Source of the DNA: Rubrobacter marinus
GTDB lineage: Bacteria > Actinomycetota > Rubrobacteria > Rubrobacterales > Rubrobacteraceae
NCBI RefSeq assembly: GCF_011492965.1
Contig: NZ_CP045121.1
Span: forward strand, 2,480,001 to 2,544,000
Reading direction: 5' to 3'
Length of the DNA: 64,000 nucleotides
Positions 7,701 to 17,830 of the stretch are shown here, piece after piece (positions within the stretch are counted from its first letter, which is position 1; the number at the start of each line of letters is the position of its first letter). The notes under the pieces are model-generated. The model was given only the letters and a program-made list of their open reading frames with translations. It was not told the origin of the DNA and made no database searches. Made by a program: the position numbers and the translations under genes.

Positions 7701-8375
7701 GTGAAATTCGAAAGCGTCGAGCAAGAAATCGGGATGACGGTGGACTGGTGCGTGATCCTCTGGGGCGCGAACGGGATACCGGTCGAACGGGTGGCGGAGA
7801 TGAAGGGGGAGTTGGAAGACCACCTGCGTGCGGCCGTTCGGGACGGCAAGAGCGTGGACTCGGTTATCGCTGGCGACGTCAGCGAGTTCGCTGCGGCGTG
7901 GGCCATCGAGGACCGTCCACCCATGACGCCGGCGGCGCGTCTTCTGGAGCGGGGCTGGCTGCTCGCCGCGTCCATGATCTTCGTCAGCGTGTTCGGACAC
8001 CTCTGGTACTTCTCCCTAAATTATGTTGTCGAGGCGTGGTGGTACTCCATGCCCCTCTTCTTCGCCGCGTCGGCCAGCTTGTTCGAGGTTCCGGGAGTTC
8101 CCCGCGAGCACGAGGAGTCGCCGCCCGTTCGAATGCTCGTCTCCGTAAGCCTCGGCCTGCTCGCGGGGGTCGCGATGGCCGGGATCAACGTGGCGGTGCA
8201 TCTGGGGGACGCCCTCTTCGAGTGGTCCTGGATCTCCACCCTGATCGTCGTGCTATTGGGGGCGCCGCTGCTGAAGAATCGTCGCCGGACGGACGTGCTA
8301 CCGATACTCGAGGAGCGGGAAGGTCTAGAACCCGGCGGGCCATCGGACGGGAGCCCGACGGGCCAACCCGAATAA
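7701..8375 (+). CDS. HAAS-domain-like membrane protein, paralogue 2
   Basis: A 224-residue paralogue of the preceding gene, 18 bases downstream behind a GGAGGAGG site. The N-terminal soluble part has MKGELEDHLRAAVRDGKSVD and a D-V-S-E-F-A-A-A-W segment aligning with the first protein. Four hydrophobic helices follow (for example FVSVFGHLWYFSLNYVV and MLVSVSLGLLAGVAMAGINV). It ends in a Gly/Pro-rich polar tail. The gene pair looks like a local duplication within one padR operon, and the last gene is followed by a strong hairpin. Confidence 0.7.
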   Translation: MKFESVEQEIGMTVDWCVILWGANGIPVERVAEMKGELEDHLRAAVRDGKSVDSVIAGDVSEFAAAWAIEDRPPMTPAARLLERGWLLAASMIFVSVFGHLWYFSLNYVVEAWWYSMPLFFAASASLFEVPGVPREHEESPPVRMLVSVSLGLLAGVAMAGINVAVHLGDALFEWSWISTLIVVLLGAPLLKNRRRTDVLPILEEREGLEPGGPSDGSPTGQPE

Positions 8376-8404
8376 GGGCGGGGCCGTGTTGTACGGCCCC
8401 GCCC
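8376..8404. terminator. Bidirectional hairpin terminator
   Basis: A 12-base perfect stem GGGCGGGGCCGT / ACGGCCCCGCCC with a 5-base loop lies between two convergent genes. There is no long T tract, as is common in very high-GC genomes. Confidence 0.75.
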
Positions 8405-8413
8405 GGGCTCTTG

Positions 8414-9718
8414 CTACTGGTAGGTGACGACCGCCGGGGCGGGGTCGAGCTGGAGGACCTGCTGCGGCGAGAGCAGGGGCGCGTCCTGGCGGTAGAAGAG
8501 CTTGAAGCCGCCGTACTGGGTCGCCTCGTCGCGCACGAGGATGTCGTACTTCGTGAGCTTGGCCTCCGGCCCGCCGAAGCCGTCGGCGTGGAGGACCACC
8601 TCGACGTTCTCGGTCGGCTGGATCAGCTGCTTGTTCGTCACGATGCCCGTCTCGAACTGGTGGACGAGGAGCATCTTGTCGGGGAGGTTGTTCTCCCGGA
8701 CTATCGCGTCGAGGGTCTGGATCGCGGGGGCTATCTCGGTGCCGTCGACGTTGCCGAGGTCGACGCCGGGGATCTGGCCGGGCTCGACGGAGTACTCGGT
8801 GTCGATGGCGAGGTGAACGTAGGGCCGCTCGAGGAAGGGGCGGAGAAGCTCGATCTCCTCCTCGATCGTGGCGAGCCCGAGCTGGACGTCGAGGAGCAGG
8901 AGCGCCCCGTTCTCCTCGGCGAGCTGCGCGTACTGCTCTATAAGCTCGGTCGGGAGGTTGTTGATGTACAGGCCGCTCGCACCGGGCTCCCTGGAGGCGG
9001 TCGAGGCTATAAGCTCGATGGTGGGGACGGCCGGGCGCTCGGGGTCGAGGCGCGAGTACTCCGCCGTCTGCTCCTCGAGGTTCGCCATCATCGCCTGGGG
9101 GTCCGTCTCCCCGAGCACGCCCATGTACCCTGAGAGCGGGTTGCCGTAGTAGGCCACGAGCCGGTTGTTCTTCAGCGGCCCGTTCGAGGGGTCCTCGGCC
9201 CCGGCCACGAGCGTCTGGCCGAGCGGCACGGTCCGCGCCGCGATCGGTGAAACGGGGTTGCCGTACTGGTCGACGGCGGTGGTCTCGGGCTGCGTCCCCT
9301 GGGGCTCGGGCGGCCCCGGGGCCTCCGTCAGGGGCGTGGCCCCGGGGGGCGGCGCTATCGCGGTGAACGGCTGGGAGGCATTCGCGCCGGCCGAACCCCC
9401 GCTCGTCCCGGCCGTGGTCTCGCCCCCGGCCGGGGCGGTCGTGCCGCCGGTAGTGCCGCCGCCCATTGCGTTCGTCGTGCCTCCGGTCGTGCCGCTGGTT
9501 GCGCCGCTAGTCGCGCCGCCAGCGCTCGCCTGCGTGGAGCCTTCCTCTCCGGAGCCACCACCTTCGGAGCCCTGCTGCCCGGAGCCTTCCTGCCCCGAAC
9601 CGCCGCATCCGACGAACACGAACAACAGGGCGGCGAGGAGCAAGGCTCCCCCGCCGACGGAGGCGAACAAACGCCCTGCATGGTTACGCCTCCTGAAACG
9701 CCTCTCCTGACCGCTCAA
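8414..9718 (-). CDS. Putative lipoprotein with TIM-barrel-like extracellular domain
   Basis: A 434-residue protein with a lipobox (LLFVFVGC, Cys near residue 38), so probably membrane-anchored outside the cell. A low-complexity Gly/Ser/Thr/Glu linker follows to about residue 120. A folded domain follows with [50 protein letters not shown] and [13 protein letters not shown]. The alternation of strands and helices suggests an alpha/beta barrel. I cannot name the family. The TTG start at 9718 has a GGGAGGGT ribosome site. It contains [10 protein letters not shown], echoed as TDQYGQPG in the Excalibur lipoprotein of this window. Confidence 0.72.
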   Translation of the reverse strand: MSGQERRFRRRNHAGRLFASVGGGALLLAALLFVFVGCGGSGQEGSGQQGSEGGGSGEEGSTQASAGGATSGATSGTTGGTTNAMGGGTTGGTTAPAGGETTAGTSGGSAGANASQPFTAIAPPPGATPLTEAPGPPEPQGTQPETTAVDQYGNPVSPIAARTVPLGQTLVAGAEDPSNGPLKNNRLVAYYGNPLSGYMGVLGETDPQAMMANLEEQTAEYSRLDPERPAVPTIELIASTASREPGASGLYINNLPTELIEQYAQLAEENGALLLLDVQLGLATIEEEIELLRPFLERPYVHLAIDTEYSVEPGQIPGVDLGNVDGTEIAPAIQTLDAIVRENNLPDKMLLVHQFETGIVTNKQLIQPTENVEVVLHADGFGGPEAKLTKYDILVRDEATQYGGFKLFYRQDAPLLSPQQVLQLDPAPAVVTYQ

Positions 9719-9794
9719 GCTACCCTCCCGTAAGCATTACCCCCCAGAGCAAGCACACGATGGGGAAGCATACCCTCTAGTGGCAGAAATTACG

Positions 9795-10649
9795 CTACTC
9801 GAAGACCACGGTGCGGTGGCCGTCGACGAGGACGCGGTCCTCGAGGTGCCAGCGGACGGACCGGGCGAGGACGCGGCGCTCGACCTCGCGCCCGAGGCGG
9901 ACCAGGTCGTCGACGGTGTCGCGGTGGGTGACGTGGGCGACGTCCTGGTGCACGATCGGGCCGGCGTCGAGGTCCTCGGTGACGTAGTGGGCGGTCGCCC
10001 CGATGGTCTTCACGCCCCGGTCGTGGGCCCTCCTGTACGGGTCCGCCCCGACAAACGCCGGGAGGAACGAGTGGTGGATGTTGAGGATGCGGTCCGGGTA
10101 GGCGGAGACGAACTTGGGGCTCAGAATCTGCATGTACCGCGCGAGCACCACGAAGTCCACGCCGTGATCGGAGAGCAGGTCCAGCACCTGCGCCTCCTGC
10201 TCGGCCCTGCTCTCCCTGCTCACCGGCAGGTGGAAGAAGGGGATCCCGTAGGCCTCGACGCGCCCGGCGAGGTCGGGATGGTTGGAGACGACCAGCGGTA
10301 TCTCGGCGTCGAGCTCGCCGGCGTCCCAGCGCCAGAGCAGGTCGATCAGGCAGTGGTCGTAGCGGGAGACAAGGATCGCCATCTTCTTCGGCGTGTCGGT
10401 GAAGGAGACGCGCCACTCCATCCCGTGGCGGCGGGCGAGCGGCGCGAAGGCCGCCCCGAACTCCTCGCGCTCCAGGCCGAAGCCCTCACCCTCGATCTCC
10501 AGCCTCATCAGAAACCTGCCGCTCTCGCGGTTCACGTACTGGTCCGCCGACAGGATGTTCCCGTCGTGCATCGAGATGAACGACGAGACGGCCGCTATGA
10601 GCCCCTTGGCATCCGGACACGTGACGGACAGCCTGACGTTGTAACCCAA
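9795..10649 (-). CDS. purU: PurU, formyltetrahydrofolate deformylase
   Basis: A 284-residue cytoplasmic hydrolase that converts 10-formyl-THF to formate and THF, balancing one-carbon pools and supplying formate to purine synthesis. An N-terminal ACT domain (about residues 1-85, [17 protein letters not shown]) precedes a formyltransferase domain. Signature residues are in [10 protein letters not shown] near residue 195, [20 protein letters not shown] near 225, and the HPDL and LARYMQ segments. Length and domain order are typical. Upstream, divergent to amylosucrase, is a 198-base promoter region. Confidence 0.95.
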   Translation of the reverse strand: MGYNVRLSVTCPDAKGLIAAVSSFISMHDGNILSADQYVNRESGRFLMRLEIEGEGFGLEREEFGAAFAPLARRHGMEWRVSFTDTPKKMAILVSRYDHCLIDLLWRWDAGELDAEIPLVVSNHPDLAGRVEAYGIPFFHLPVSRESRAEQEAQVLDLLSDHGVDFVVLARYMQILSPKFVSAYPDRILNIHHSFLPAFVGADPYRRAHDRGVKTIGATAHYVTEDLDAGPIVHQDVAHVTHRDTVDDLVRLGREVERRVLARSVRWHLEDRVLVDGHRTVVFE

Positions 10650-10847
10650 CTTTTCGTCCGATCTTCGAGCGTGGGACAGACCGGAGCGTATGGTTGCATA
10701 GGAGGTCGCCGCCTAGCAAGCGGGCTCGGTGCCCGTGCTTCCCCGCCCCCTCGAAGGCTAGAATATCGATCGTCATCCCGGCACGATCCTGCCGCGGGGC
10801 CGGCGTTCGAGACCAGGAAGGGGGCGGGGATCCAGAACGTTCTGTGC

Positions 10848-12795
10848 ATGAGCCCGGAGGCGCGCGCGGCCTTCGAGAGCCTCGCCGGCGTCGCGCGCGA
10901 GGGGCTCGCGGGCCTCCCGAAGAGCGACGCCGAGGTCTTCATGCTGCGCCTGGAGCGCTACTGGCAGGACCTCTTCGACGGCCTGAAGCCCCCCTACGGC
11001 GCCCGCGACGACTCCGACGCCTCGCTGGAGCGGCTCGTCCGGCTCCTCGCCGCCCGGTACGCCGAGCGACCGGAGGACCTCAAGGCGCTGGACCTGGAGC
11101 GCAACCTCACCCCGGACTGGTTCCAGAGCGAGCGGCGGGTGGGCTACGTCTTCTACGCGGACCGCTTCGCCGGCGACCTCGCGGGCGTCGCCGACGGCCT
11201 GGACTACCTGGAGGAGCTCGGGGCGAACTACGTCCACGTCATGCCCCTGCTCCGGAGCCGCCCGGCGGGCCTCGACGACGGCGGCTACGCCGTCTCGGAC
11301 TACCGCAAGGTCCAGGCCTCCCTGGGGACGATGGAGGACCTCCGCGAGCTCTGCGCCAGAATGAGGGGGCGCGGGATGAGCCTCTGCCTCGACCTCGTCC
11401 TCAACCACTGCGCCCGTGAGCACGAGTGGGCGGAGGGGGCCCGCCGGGGCATCCCGGAGTACGAGGAGATGTTCCACGTCTTCGGGGACAGAACCCTCCC
11501 CGACGAGTACGAGAAGACGCTCCCGGAGGTCTTCCCGGAGACGGCGCCGGGGAACTTCACGCTTATCGAGGAGACCGGCAAGTGGGTCTGGACGACCTTC
11601 AACGACTACCAGTGGGACCTCAACTGGTCCAACCCGCGGGTCTTTCTGGAGATGGCGGACGTGCTGCTGTCGCTGGCGAACGTCGGCGTGGAGGTCTTCC
11701 GGCTGGACGCCGTGGCGTTCATGTGGAAGGAGCTCGGGACGAGCTGCCAGAACCGGCCCGAGGTCCACGACCTGTTGCAGGCCCTGAGGGCGTGCAGCCG
11801 CATCTCCTGCGCCGCCGTCGTCCACAAGGCCGAGGCGATCGTGGGCCCCGACGAGCTCGTGACGTACCTCGGGACGAGCGCCCACCACGGCAAGGAGTCC
11901 GACCTCGCCTACCACAACGCCCTCATGGTCCACCTCTGGTCCTCCCTCGCCAGCCGAGACGCGCGGCTGATGGCCCACGCCCTCGGCCGCTTCCCCCGCA
12001 AGCCCGCGAACGCGGCGTGGGCCACCTACGCCCGCGGCCACGACGACATCGGCTGGGCGATCACCGACGAGGACGCCTCGGCCGTCGGCCTCGACGCGGG
12101 CGCGCACCGCTCCTTCCTCAGCGACTTCTACTCCGGAGGGTTCCCCGGCAGCCACGCGCGCGGGGCCGTCTTCGAGCAGAACCCGGCGACGGGGGACCGG
12201 CGCATCAGCGGCACCCTGGCGGGCCTCGCGGGCCTGGAGCTCGCGCAGGAGACGGGGGACGAGGCGCTTATGGAGATGAGCGTCCGGCGCGTCCTCCTCT
12301 GCCACGCCCTCATCTTCGGGTACGGGGGGATACCCCTGATCTACATGGGCGACGAGCTCGGCCTCGCCGCCGACCACTCCTACCTCGAAGACCCCAACCG
12401 CCGCGACGACAACCGCTGGATGCACCGCCCGCGCATGGACTGGAGAAAGGCCGCCCGACGCCACTCCCGGGCACGCTGGAGCACGCCCTGTTCTCCGGCA
12501 TCCGCGCCCTCGTCGACGCCCGGAGGCGTACCCCGCACCTGCACGCCGCGACGCCGGTCGAGATCGTGGACGAGCTTCACCCGTGCGTCTTCTCCTTCGT
12601 CCGCCCGCACCCCTGGGCCCGCTCCTCGCCCTCCACAACTTCACGGAGGAGACCCGCTACGCGAGCCTCGACCTCCTCCACGGCCTCGGCATGACGTCGC
12701 CCGTGGACCGCATAAGCGGCCGGGCTCCGAGGGTGCCGAGGGGCGACGTGGAGCTCGCCCCGTACGAGGTGCTCTGGCTCGCGAGCGCCTCGTAA
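10848..12795 (+). CDS. Amylosucrase-type GH13 enzyme (two apparent 1-base losses)
   Basis: About 649 residues after correction. Amylosucrase makes alpha-1,4-glucan from sucrose and can isomerise it. The GH13 subfamily 4 pattern is clear: an N-terminal helical domain, [15 protein letters not shown], the nucleophile in VFRLDAVAF (Asp287), the acid/base in [17 protein letters not shown] (Glu329), and the ARGHDDIGW transition-state Asp. The active-site [15 protein letters not shown] segment is typical of amylosucrases. Near 12455 and 12615 the reading frame slips twice; adding one base at each gives the expected C-terminal domain ([19 protein letters not shown], then [13 protein letters not shown]). 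I use the ATG at 10848; reading further upstream only extends into an unrelated frame. Specificity (sucrose or another glucoside) is inferred from family. Confidence 0.85.
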
Positions 12796-12826
12796 CGAGG
12801 GGGACGCGCTCCAGGCGGGTGCTAGT

Positions 12827-14339
12827 ATGCAACGCATGACCGAGACGAAAAAAGATACCATCGAGAAACTGAGGAAAAAGCTGGCGACGGTCTCCGACCT
12901 GGGCTCGGCGAACGCCCTGCTCGCCTGGGACCAGCAGACCTACATGCCCAAGGGCGGGGTCGAGACGAGGGCCGAGAGCATGGCGACGCTGAGCCGCCTC
13001 GCGCACGAGCACTTCGTCGACGCCGAGACCGGGGGGCTGCTCGACGCCGCCCGAGACATCGACCCCGGGACGGAGGACGGGGCCCTCGTCCGGCGCGCGC
13101 GGCGCGACTACGAACGCTCCACCCGCCTGCCGTCGAGGCTCGTGGAGGAGATGTCTCGGGCCTCGGCGCTCGCCGAGCCCGCCTGGGTCGAGGCTCGTGC
13201 CCAGTCGGACTTCTCCCTCTTCGCCCCCACCTCGAAGCGATGCTCCCCCTCCAGCGCGAGGCCGCCGAGGCTTTAGGCTACGAGGACCACCCCTACGACG
13301 CCCTCCTCGACGGCTACGAGCCCGGGGCCAAAAAGGCGACCCTCGAGGGATGTTCGAGGAGCTGAAGGGGGGCATCGTGCCCATGATCCGCGAGATCTCC
13401 GAGCGCGGCGACGACGGCCGGGCGGCCGTCCTGCGCGGAGACTTCGACGAGGCGGCGCAGGAGAAGTTCGGGGAGGAGGTAGTGACGGCCTTCGGCTACG
13501 ACTGGAACCGGGGCCGCCAGGACCGGACCGTCCACCCGTTCTGTATAAACTTCGGGCCGAACGACGTCAGGATCACGACGCGCTTCGACCCGGACTGGCT
13601 CTCCCCCGCCCTCTTCGGCACGATGCACGAGACCGGACACGCCCTCTACGAGCAGGGCGTCGACGGGCGCTACGCCCGTACGCCCCTGAGCGGCGGCACC
13701 TCGATGGGCATCCACGAGTCCCAGTCCAGGATGTGGGAGAACCTCGTCGGGCGCTCCAGGGCCTTCTGGTCCTTCTACTACCCCAGGCTCCAGGGGGCGT
13801 TCCCCGAGCCCCTGCGCGGCGTCGAGCTCGAGGCGTTCTACCGCGCGATCAACGCCGTCTCGCCGTCGGAGATCCGGGTCGAGGCCGACGAGGTGACGTA
13901 CAATCTCCACATCCTCTTGCGCTTCGAGCTTGAGGTCGCCCTGATCGAGGGCTCCCTCGCCGTCCCCGACCTCCCCGAGGCGTGGGACGCGAAGATGGAG
14001 GAGTACCTCGGGGTCACGCCGGGGAGCGCCGCCACGGGCGTCCTCCAGGACGTCCACTGGTCGGCCGGCCTCTTCGGCTACTTCCCGACCTACACCATCG
14101 GCAACGTCCTCTCGGTGCAGTTCTTCGAGGAGGCGGTGAAGGCGCACCCGGAGATCCCGGAGGACATCCGGCGCGGCGAGTTCTCGACCCTGCTCTCCTG
14201 GCTCAGGGAGAACATCCACCGCCACGGGAGCCGCTACCTGCCGGACGAGGTGGTCGAGCGCGTCTCCGGACGTCCCCTCGACACCGCGCCGTACCTCCGC
14301 TACCTCCGGACGAAGTTCAGCGAGCTGTACGATCTGTAA
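12827..14339 (+). CDS. M32 family metallocarboxypeptidase (two apparent 1-base losses)
   Basis: A zinc carboxypeptidase of the thermostable carboxypeptidase Taq family that trims C-terminal residues of peptides. After restoring one C near 13225 and one G near 13348 it is 504 residues, the usual size. Helical N-terminal part: [17 protein letters not shown]. Catalytic zinc motif: [14 protein letters not shown], with downstream [12 protein letters not shown] supplying the third ligand. The C-terminus has [20 protein letters not shown]. The start may be the ATG at 12827 or at 12836. A strong hairpin follows the stop. Confidence 0.9.
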
Positions 14340-14355
14340 GCTGCCCGCGAGATGA

Positions 14356-14384
14356 GGGAGGGGCGCGGTTCTCGCGCCCCTCCC
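14356..14384. terminator. Bidirectional hairpin terminator
   Basis: Perfect 12-base stem GGGAGGGGCGCG / CGCGCCCCTCCC with a 5-base loop between two convergent genes. Confidence 0.78.
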
Positions 14385-14389
14385 CTGTG

Positions 14390-15469
14390 CTACCGGCGCA
14401 GCACGGCCCGGAGGATCAGGGCGAGCGCGCCGACCGCCACGACGACGGCCGCAGCCGCGCCGCCCAGGAGGAGCAGCGGGTTCGGCCCTCCGGTCTGGGG
14501 CATCTCCGAGGAGGCGGCCGCTTCCTCGGGGATGTGGACGCTGGAGACGTTGAAGGGGAGCTCCGGGCTCCCCGTCTCGCGCGCGTCGAACTGCGAGTTG
14601 ACGGCGAAGACGTCGCCGCCGCTCCCGGCGATCGTCGTCGGGTACATGAACGACTCGTCCGTAAAGGGCTCGCCCGCCGTGCCGCTGGAGAAGTCCGCCG
14701 AGAGCTCGACGGGGACGATCAGCTCCTGCTGGTTGCGGACGACGTAGAGGGTCTGGCCGTCGAGCAGGAGGCCGTCGCCGTTCGTGAGGTCGGCGCCCCC
14801 GGTGTCTATGAGGGAGACCTCCTTCGTGGTCGTGTCGATGCGGAAGAGCTCGCCCGTCGAGGACTTGACCGTGACGAGGTAGCGGCCGTCGGCGCTGGAC
14901 TGGATGCCGTTGAGGTTGAAGCCTTCGCCGTACTCCGCGGGCGTCCCCTCGAAGCTCAGGTAGCTCTCCAGCTCGTAGCCGCCCGCGCCGTCCGGGAAGA
15001 CCCGGTAGAGCTCGGGGTTCATCGAGTCGGTGAAGAAGGCGGAGCCGTCCGGTGTCAGGGTGACGTCGTTGACGAACGTCATCTCCCGCCCGTTCTCGAA
15101 GCCCTCGATGAGGGCGCCGGTCGCGGTGTCGTAGACGAACATCCGACCCGTATCGCCGCCGGCCACGAAGAGGCGGCCGGCCCCGTCGGTCTTCATGCCG
15201 ATCGCCGTCGTGCGCCCGTCGGCGCCGCCCTCGGAGAAGACGCTCGCCTCCACCCCCGGCCCGGAGACGTTCGAGGAGAAGATCGTGCCGTCCGTCGTGC
15301 TCCCGACAAAGAAGTCGCCCGTCGCCGCGTCCAGCGCTATGCCCTCCGGGAAGACCTCTTCGCCCGGGAGCGGGTAGACCGTCGCCTCCTCGTGGGCCAG
15401 CGCCGCCCCGCCCGCGCCGAGCGAGAGCACGAGGCTCAGGGCGAGAACTGCTTTGACCTTCCGTAACAT
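14390..15469 (-). CDS. Secreted beta-propeller protein with MPQTG sorting signal
   Basis: A 359-residue protein with a signal peptide (MLRKVKAVLALSLVLSLGAG). The middle is made of repeated short beta-sheet blades of the SMP-30/NHL type (PEGIALDAATGDFFVGST, FVNDVTLTPDGSAFFTDS, GRYLVTVKSS, GDGLLLDGQTLYVV). It ends in MPQTGGPNPLL, a long hydrophobic segment and LRAVLRR, the arrangement of a sortase substrate. No catalytic residues can be assigned; a surface sugar- or lactone-binding or hydrolysing role is only a guess. The ATG at 15469 has an AAGGAGCC site; longer readings upstream lack a sensible signal peptide. Confidence 0.78.
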   Translation of the reverse strand: MLRKVKAVLALSLVLSLGAGGAALAHEEATVYPLPGEEVFPEGIALDAATGDFFVGSTTDGTIFSSNVSGPGVEASVFSEGGADGRTTAIGMKTDGAGRLFVAGGDTGRMFVYDTATGALIEGFENGREMTFVNDVTLTPDGSAFFTDSMNPELYRVFPDGAGGYELESYLSFEGTPAEYGEGFNLNGIQSSADGRYLVTVKSSTGELFRIDTTTKEVSLIDTGGADLTNGDGLLLDGQTLYVVRNQQELIVPVELSADFSSGTAGEPFTDESFMYPTTIAGSGGDVFAVNSQFDARETGSPELPFNVSSVHIPEEAAASSEMPQTGGPNPLLLLGGAAAAVVVAVGALALILRAVLRR

Positions 15470-15619
15470 TTGGGCTCCTTCCGTGACGAGAACCGACTGG
15501 GTAAGGGTTATACATGATCCCAAACCGGTTTTATGTAAGCCGACCCGGGGGTGGGTGCTTTGCGACCGGCGGCGGGCGGGTACATCTCTCCCGTTGTAGG
15601 AGAACGAGGGAGGACGGAC

Positions 15620-16192
15620 ATGGATTTTCTGGGCAACCTGATGGGCGGCGGGGACGATCGTCGCCGGGAAGAGTACCGCGACTTCGCGAACCGCTACGAC
15701 GAGGGGGCGCCGTACGACCGGATCTCCGACGAGGAGGCGATGAACCGCTACCGCGAGGTCGCCCCGAACCTCTCGGAGGACGAGTACCGCGAGTCGGCGC
15801 GCGAGGCGTTCTCGCGGATGTCGCCCGAGGAGCGAATGCAGTTCGGCCAGCAGTTCAGGGGCTACGCCCACGAGCAGGGCTACGGCGACTTTATCGACCG
15901 GGACCACGACGGCCAGGACGACCGCTTCCAGGACCCCGACTACCTCGCCGGCATGACGGGCCGGATGCACTCCCAGCAGCCCGACCTCATGGGTAACCTC
16001 ATGGGCGGGATGATGGGCGGAGGCGGCGGCATGATGGGCGGCGGAGGCATGGGCGGCATGCTCGGCGGCCTCATGGGCGGAGGCGGCGGAAGCGGCATGA
16101 TGGGCGGCGGCATGGGTGGCGGAGGCAACCCCATGGCCAAGGCCGCCATGGCGGGCATCGCCGCCATGGCCGTCAAGCGCATGATGAGGTAA
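15620..16192 (+). CDS. Gly/Met-rich hypothetical protein
   Basis: A 190-residue protein behind a GAGGGAGGAC ribosome site. It has three parts: a short start (MDFLGNLMGGGDDRRR), a charged helical domain of about 100 residues (YDRISDEEAMNRYREVAPNL, then SARE and SPEERMQFGQQF), and a tail from residue 130 built almost entirely of Gly and Met (blocks such as LMGGMMGGGGGMMGGGG). It closes with an AMAGIAAMAVKRMMR helix. There is no signal peptide. The tail could be flexible, self-associating or metal-binding; none of these is demonstrated. The helical domain resembles short actinobacterial and Deinococcus proteins of unknown role. Confidence 0.75.
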   Translation: MDFLGNLMGGGDDRRREEYRDFANRYDEGAPYDRISDEEAMNRYREVAPNLSEDEYRESAREAFSRMSPEERMQFGQQFRGYAHEQGYGDFIDRDHDGQDDRFQDPDYLAGMTGRMHSQQPDLMGNLMGGMMGGGGGMMGGGGMGGMLGGLMGGGGGSGMMGGGMGGGGNPMAKAAMAGIAAMAVKRMMR

Positions 16193-16211
16193 GAGCCCGA
16201 AGAAGACCGAA

Positions 16212-16238
16212 GGCCGGCGCCCCCGCGGGGCGCCGGCC
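16212..16238. terminator. Hairpin terminator
   Basis: Perfect 12-base stem GGCCGGCGCCCC / GGGGCGCCGGCC with a 3-base loop, followed by TCTCTCTT. It serves the Gly/Met-rich gene and the convergent mutY. Confidence 0.75.
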
Positions 16239-16254
16239 TCTCTCTTGCCCGGCT

Positions 16255-17283
16255 TTACGGCAGCCTGACGCGCACGGCGGCCGTCTCCCCGGCCCCCGTC
16301 GACGCCTCCGCGCCGTACGCCGGGCGCTCCTCCGCCACGATATCGGGCGTACCGGGCGCCGGCTTAGCCCCGTCCAGGACGGCGAGGCCGTCCTTCTCCA
16401 GGCTGCGGGCGACGCCCTCCACCCAGGGCAGGTCGGCCTCCGTGAAGCCGTCGCGCAGGGCGGCGCCGAGGTCCCGGAGCGTGACGCCTTCCTCCGGGGC
16501 TTCGCGCAACTTCGCCAGGGCTCGGCCCCGGTAGTAGCGGTTCGAGCCTTTGTACCTGTAGACCGGCTTCTTCGCGGCGCGCGGCGAGGCGGAGAGGGCT
16601 TCGAGGATGTCCCCTCTCGCGCGGCAGCCGTCCGCCACGGGGCACTCGTCGCAGAGGGGGCGTCTCGCGGTGCAGCGGAGGGCGCCAAGCTCCATCAGGG
16701 CCTGGTTCCACTCCCAGCCCCGGCCCCTTGGGACGAGCTCGGCGGCGACGGACAGGATCTCACGGTCCTTCGCCCTCGCGTCCGGAACCTCCGGGCCGAA
16801 GAAGAGGCGGTGCAGCACGCGGCGCATGTTCGTGTCCACGAAAGGGACGTCCCGCTCGAACGCGAAGCAGGCGACGGCACCGGCCGTGTACGGGCCGATG
16901 CCGGGGAACGTCGCCAGGACCTCCGGGTCCGGCGGGATCTCGCCGCCGTGCTCCTCGACGACGAGGCGCGCCGTTCTGTGCAGGTTCACCACGCGCCTGT
17001 AGCGGCCGAGGTCTCCCCACACCCGGATGGCCTCGGCGATGGGCGCCCCGGCGAGCGCCTCCACCGTCGGGAAGCGCTCCAGAAAGGCGAGGTAGAAAGG
17101 GACGGCGCGCGTCACCTGGATCTGCTGGAGCATCACCTCGGAGACGAGGACGTGGTAGGGGTCCCGGGTGTAGCGCCACGGCAGGTCGCGCCCGTGCTCG
17201 ACGAACCAGGAGATCAAGGCCCCTCGCACCGCCTCCAGGCGGTCCCCCGCCGCCGTCCCGTTCTCCGGCTTCTTCTCGCTCAC
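16255..17283 (-). CDS. mutY: MutY, A/G-specific adenine DNA glycosylase
   Basis: A 342-residue base-excision repair enzyme that removes adenine opposite 8-oxoguanine. Catalytic Glu49 lies in SEVMLQQIQV. The helix-hairpin-helix is FPGIGPYTAGAV (about 125-136), and the catalytic Asp149 is in FVDTNMRR. A 4Fe-4S cluster is formed by Cys203, Cys210, Cys213 and Cys219 (C-x6-C-x2-C-x5-C). The C-terminal lesion-recognition region is short and weakly conserved, so 8-oxoG discrimination may rely on an atypical tail. It is transcribed in the same direction as msrB, consistent with oxidative-damage defence. Confidence 0.93.
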   Translation of the reverse strand: MSEKKPENGTAAGDRLEAVRGALISWFVEHGRDLPWRYTRDPYHVLVSEVMLQQIQVTRAVPFYLAFLERFPTVEALAGAPIAEAIRVWGDLGRYRRVVNLHRTARLVVEEHGGEIPPDPEVLATFPGIGPYTAGAVACFAFERDVPFVDTNMRRVLHRLFFGPEVPDARAKDREILSVAAELVPRGRGWEWNQALMELGALRCTARRPLCDECPVADGCRARGDILEALSASPRAAKKPVYRYKGSNRYYRGRALAKLREAPEEGVTLRDLGAALRDGFTEADLPWVEGVARSLEKDGLAVLDGAKPAPGTPDIVAEERPAYGAEASTGAGETAAVRVRLP

Positions 17284-17344
17284 CTGCGGAGTCTACGGGC
17301 GCGAGGCGCTTTTCAAAGAGGAGATCCCACGCGCTACCGGAGGG

Positions 17345-17752
17345 CTAGGAGGGCCGGGAGTCCTTCTCGAAGCGCAGGGAGGCGGAGTTCAAGCAGTAGC
17401 GCTGGCCGGTCGGGGCCGGGCCGTCGCCGAATATGTGGCCGAGGTGGGAATCGCAGTGGGCGCAGTGGACCTCCGTGCGCTTCATGAAGAAGCTCCGGTC
17501 CTGCTGGGTCTCGACGTTGCCCTCGTCGATCGGCGCCCAGAAGCTCGGCCAGCCCGTCCCGGAGTCGTACTTCGTCTCCGAGCCGAAGAGCGGCGCCCCA
17601 CAGCCGACGCACCTGTAGATGCCCTCTTCCTTCGAGTCCCAGTACTCGCCCGTGAACGCCCGCTCGGTCCCGTGCTTCCGGGCGACCCGGTACTGCTCGA
17701 GGGTGAGCTGCTGCTGCCACTGTTCGTCGGTCTTTCGCACTTTCTCAGTCAT
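17345..17752 (-). CDS. msrB: MsrB, peptide-methionine (R)-S-oxide reductase
   Basis: A 135-residue repair enzyme reducing methionine-R-sulfoxide in proteins. Zinc ligands are the pairs Cys48/Cys51 and Cys97/Cys100. The catalytic cysteine is Cys120 in [11 protein letters not shown]. The segments [15 protein letters not shown] and [11 protein letters not shown] are signature MsrB strands. No signal peptide, so it is cytoplasmic. The usual resolving cysteine is not obvious, so recycling may use one of the other cysteines or thioredoxin directly. Confidence 0.96.
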   Translation of the reverse strand: MTEKVRKTDEQWQQQLTLEQYRVARKHGTERAFTGEYWDSKEEGIYRCVGCGAPLFGSETKYDSGTGWPSFWAPIDEGNVETQQDRSFFMKRTEVHCAHCDSHLGHIFGDGPAPTGQRYCLNSASLRFEKDSRPS

Positions 17753-17830
17753 GGGGCTATTTTACCATCGGCGCCGCGGCGCCCTTCGGGCTACGATGCG
17801 TTGCCGGGGCCAGAGATCGGGAGGAGAGAG

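Noticed and set aside
9780-12839. Very long plus-strand reading including the amylosucrase
   Set aside because: The first 1 kb is the antisense of purU, with low-complexity composition. The enzyme starts at 10848, and its C-terminus lies in other frames.
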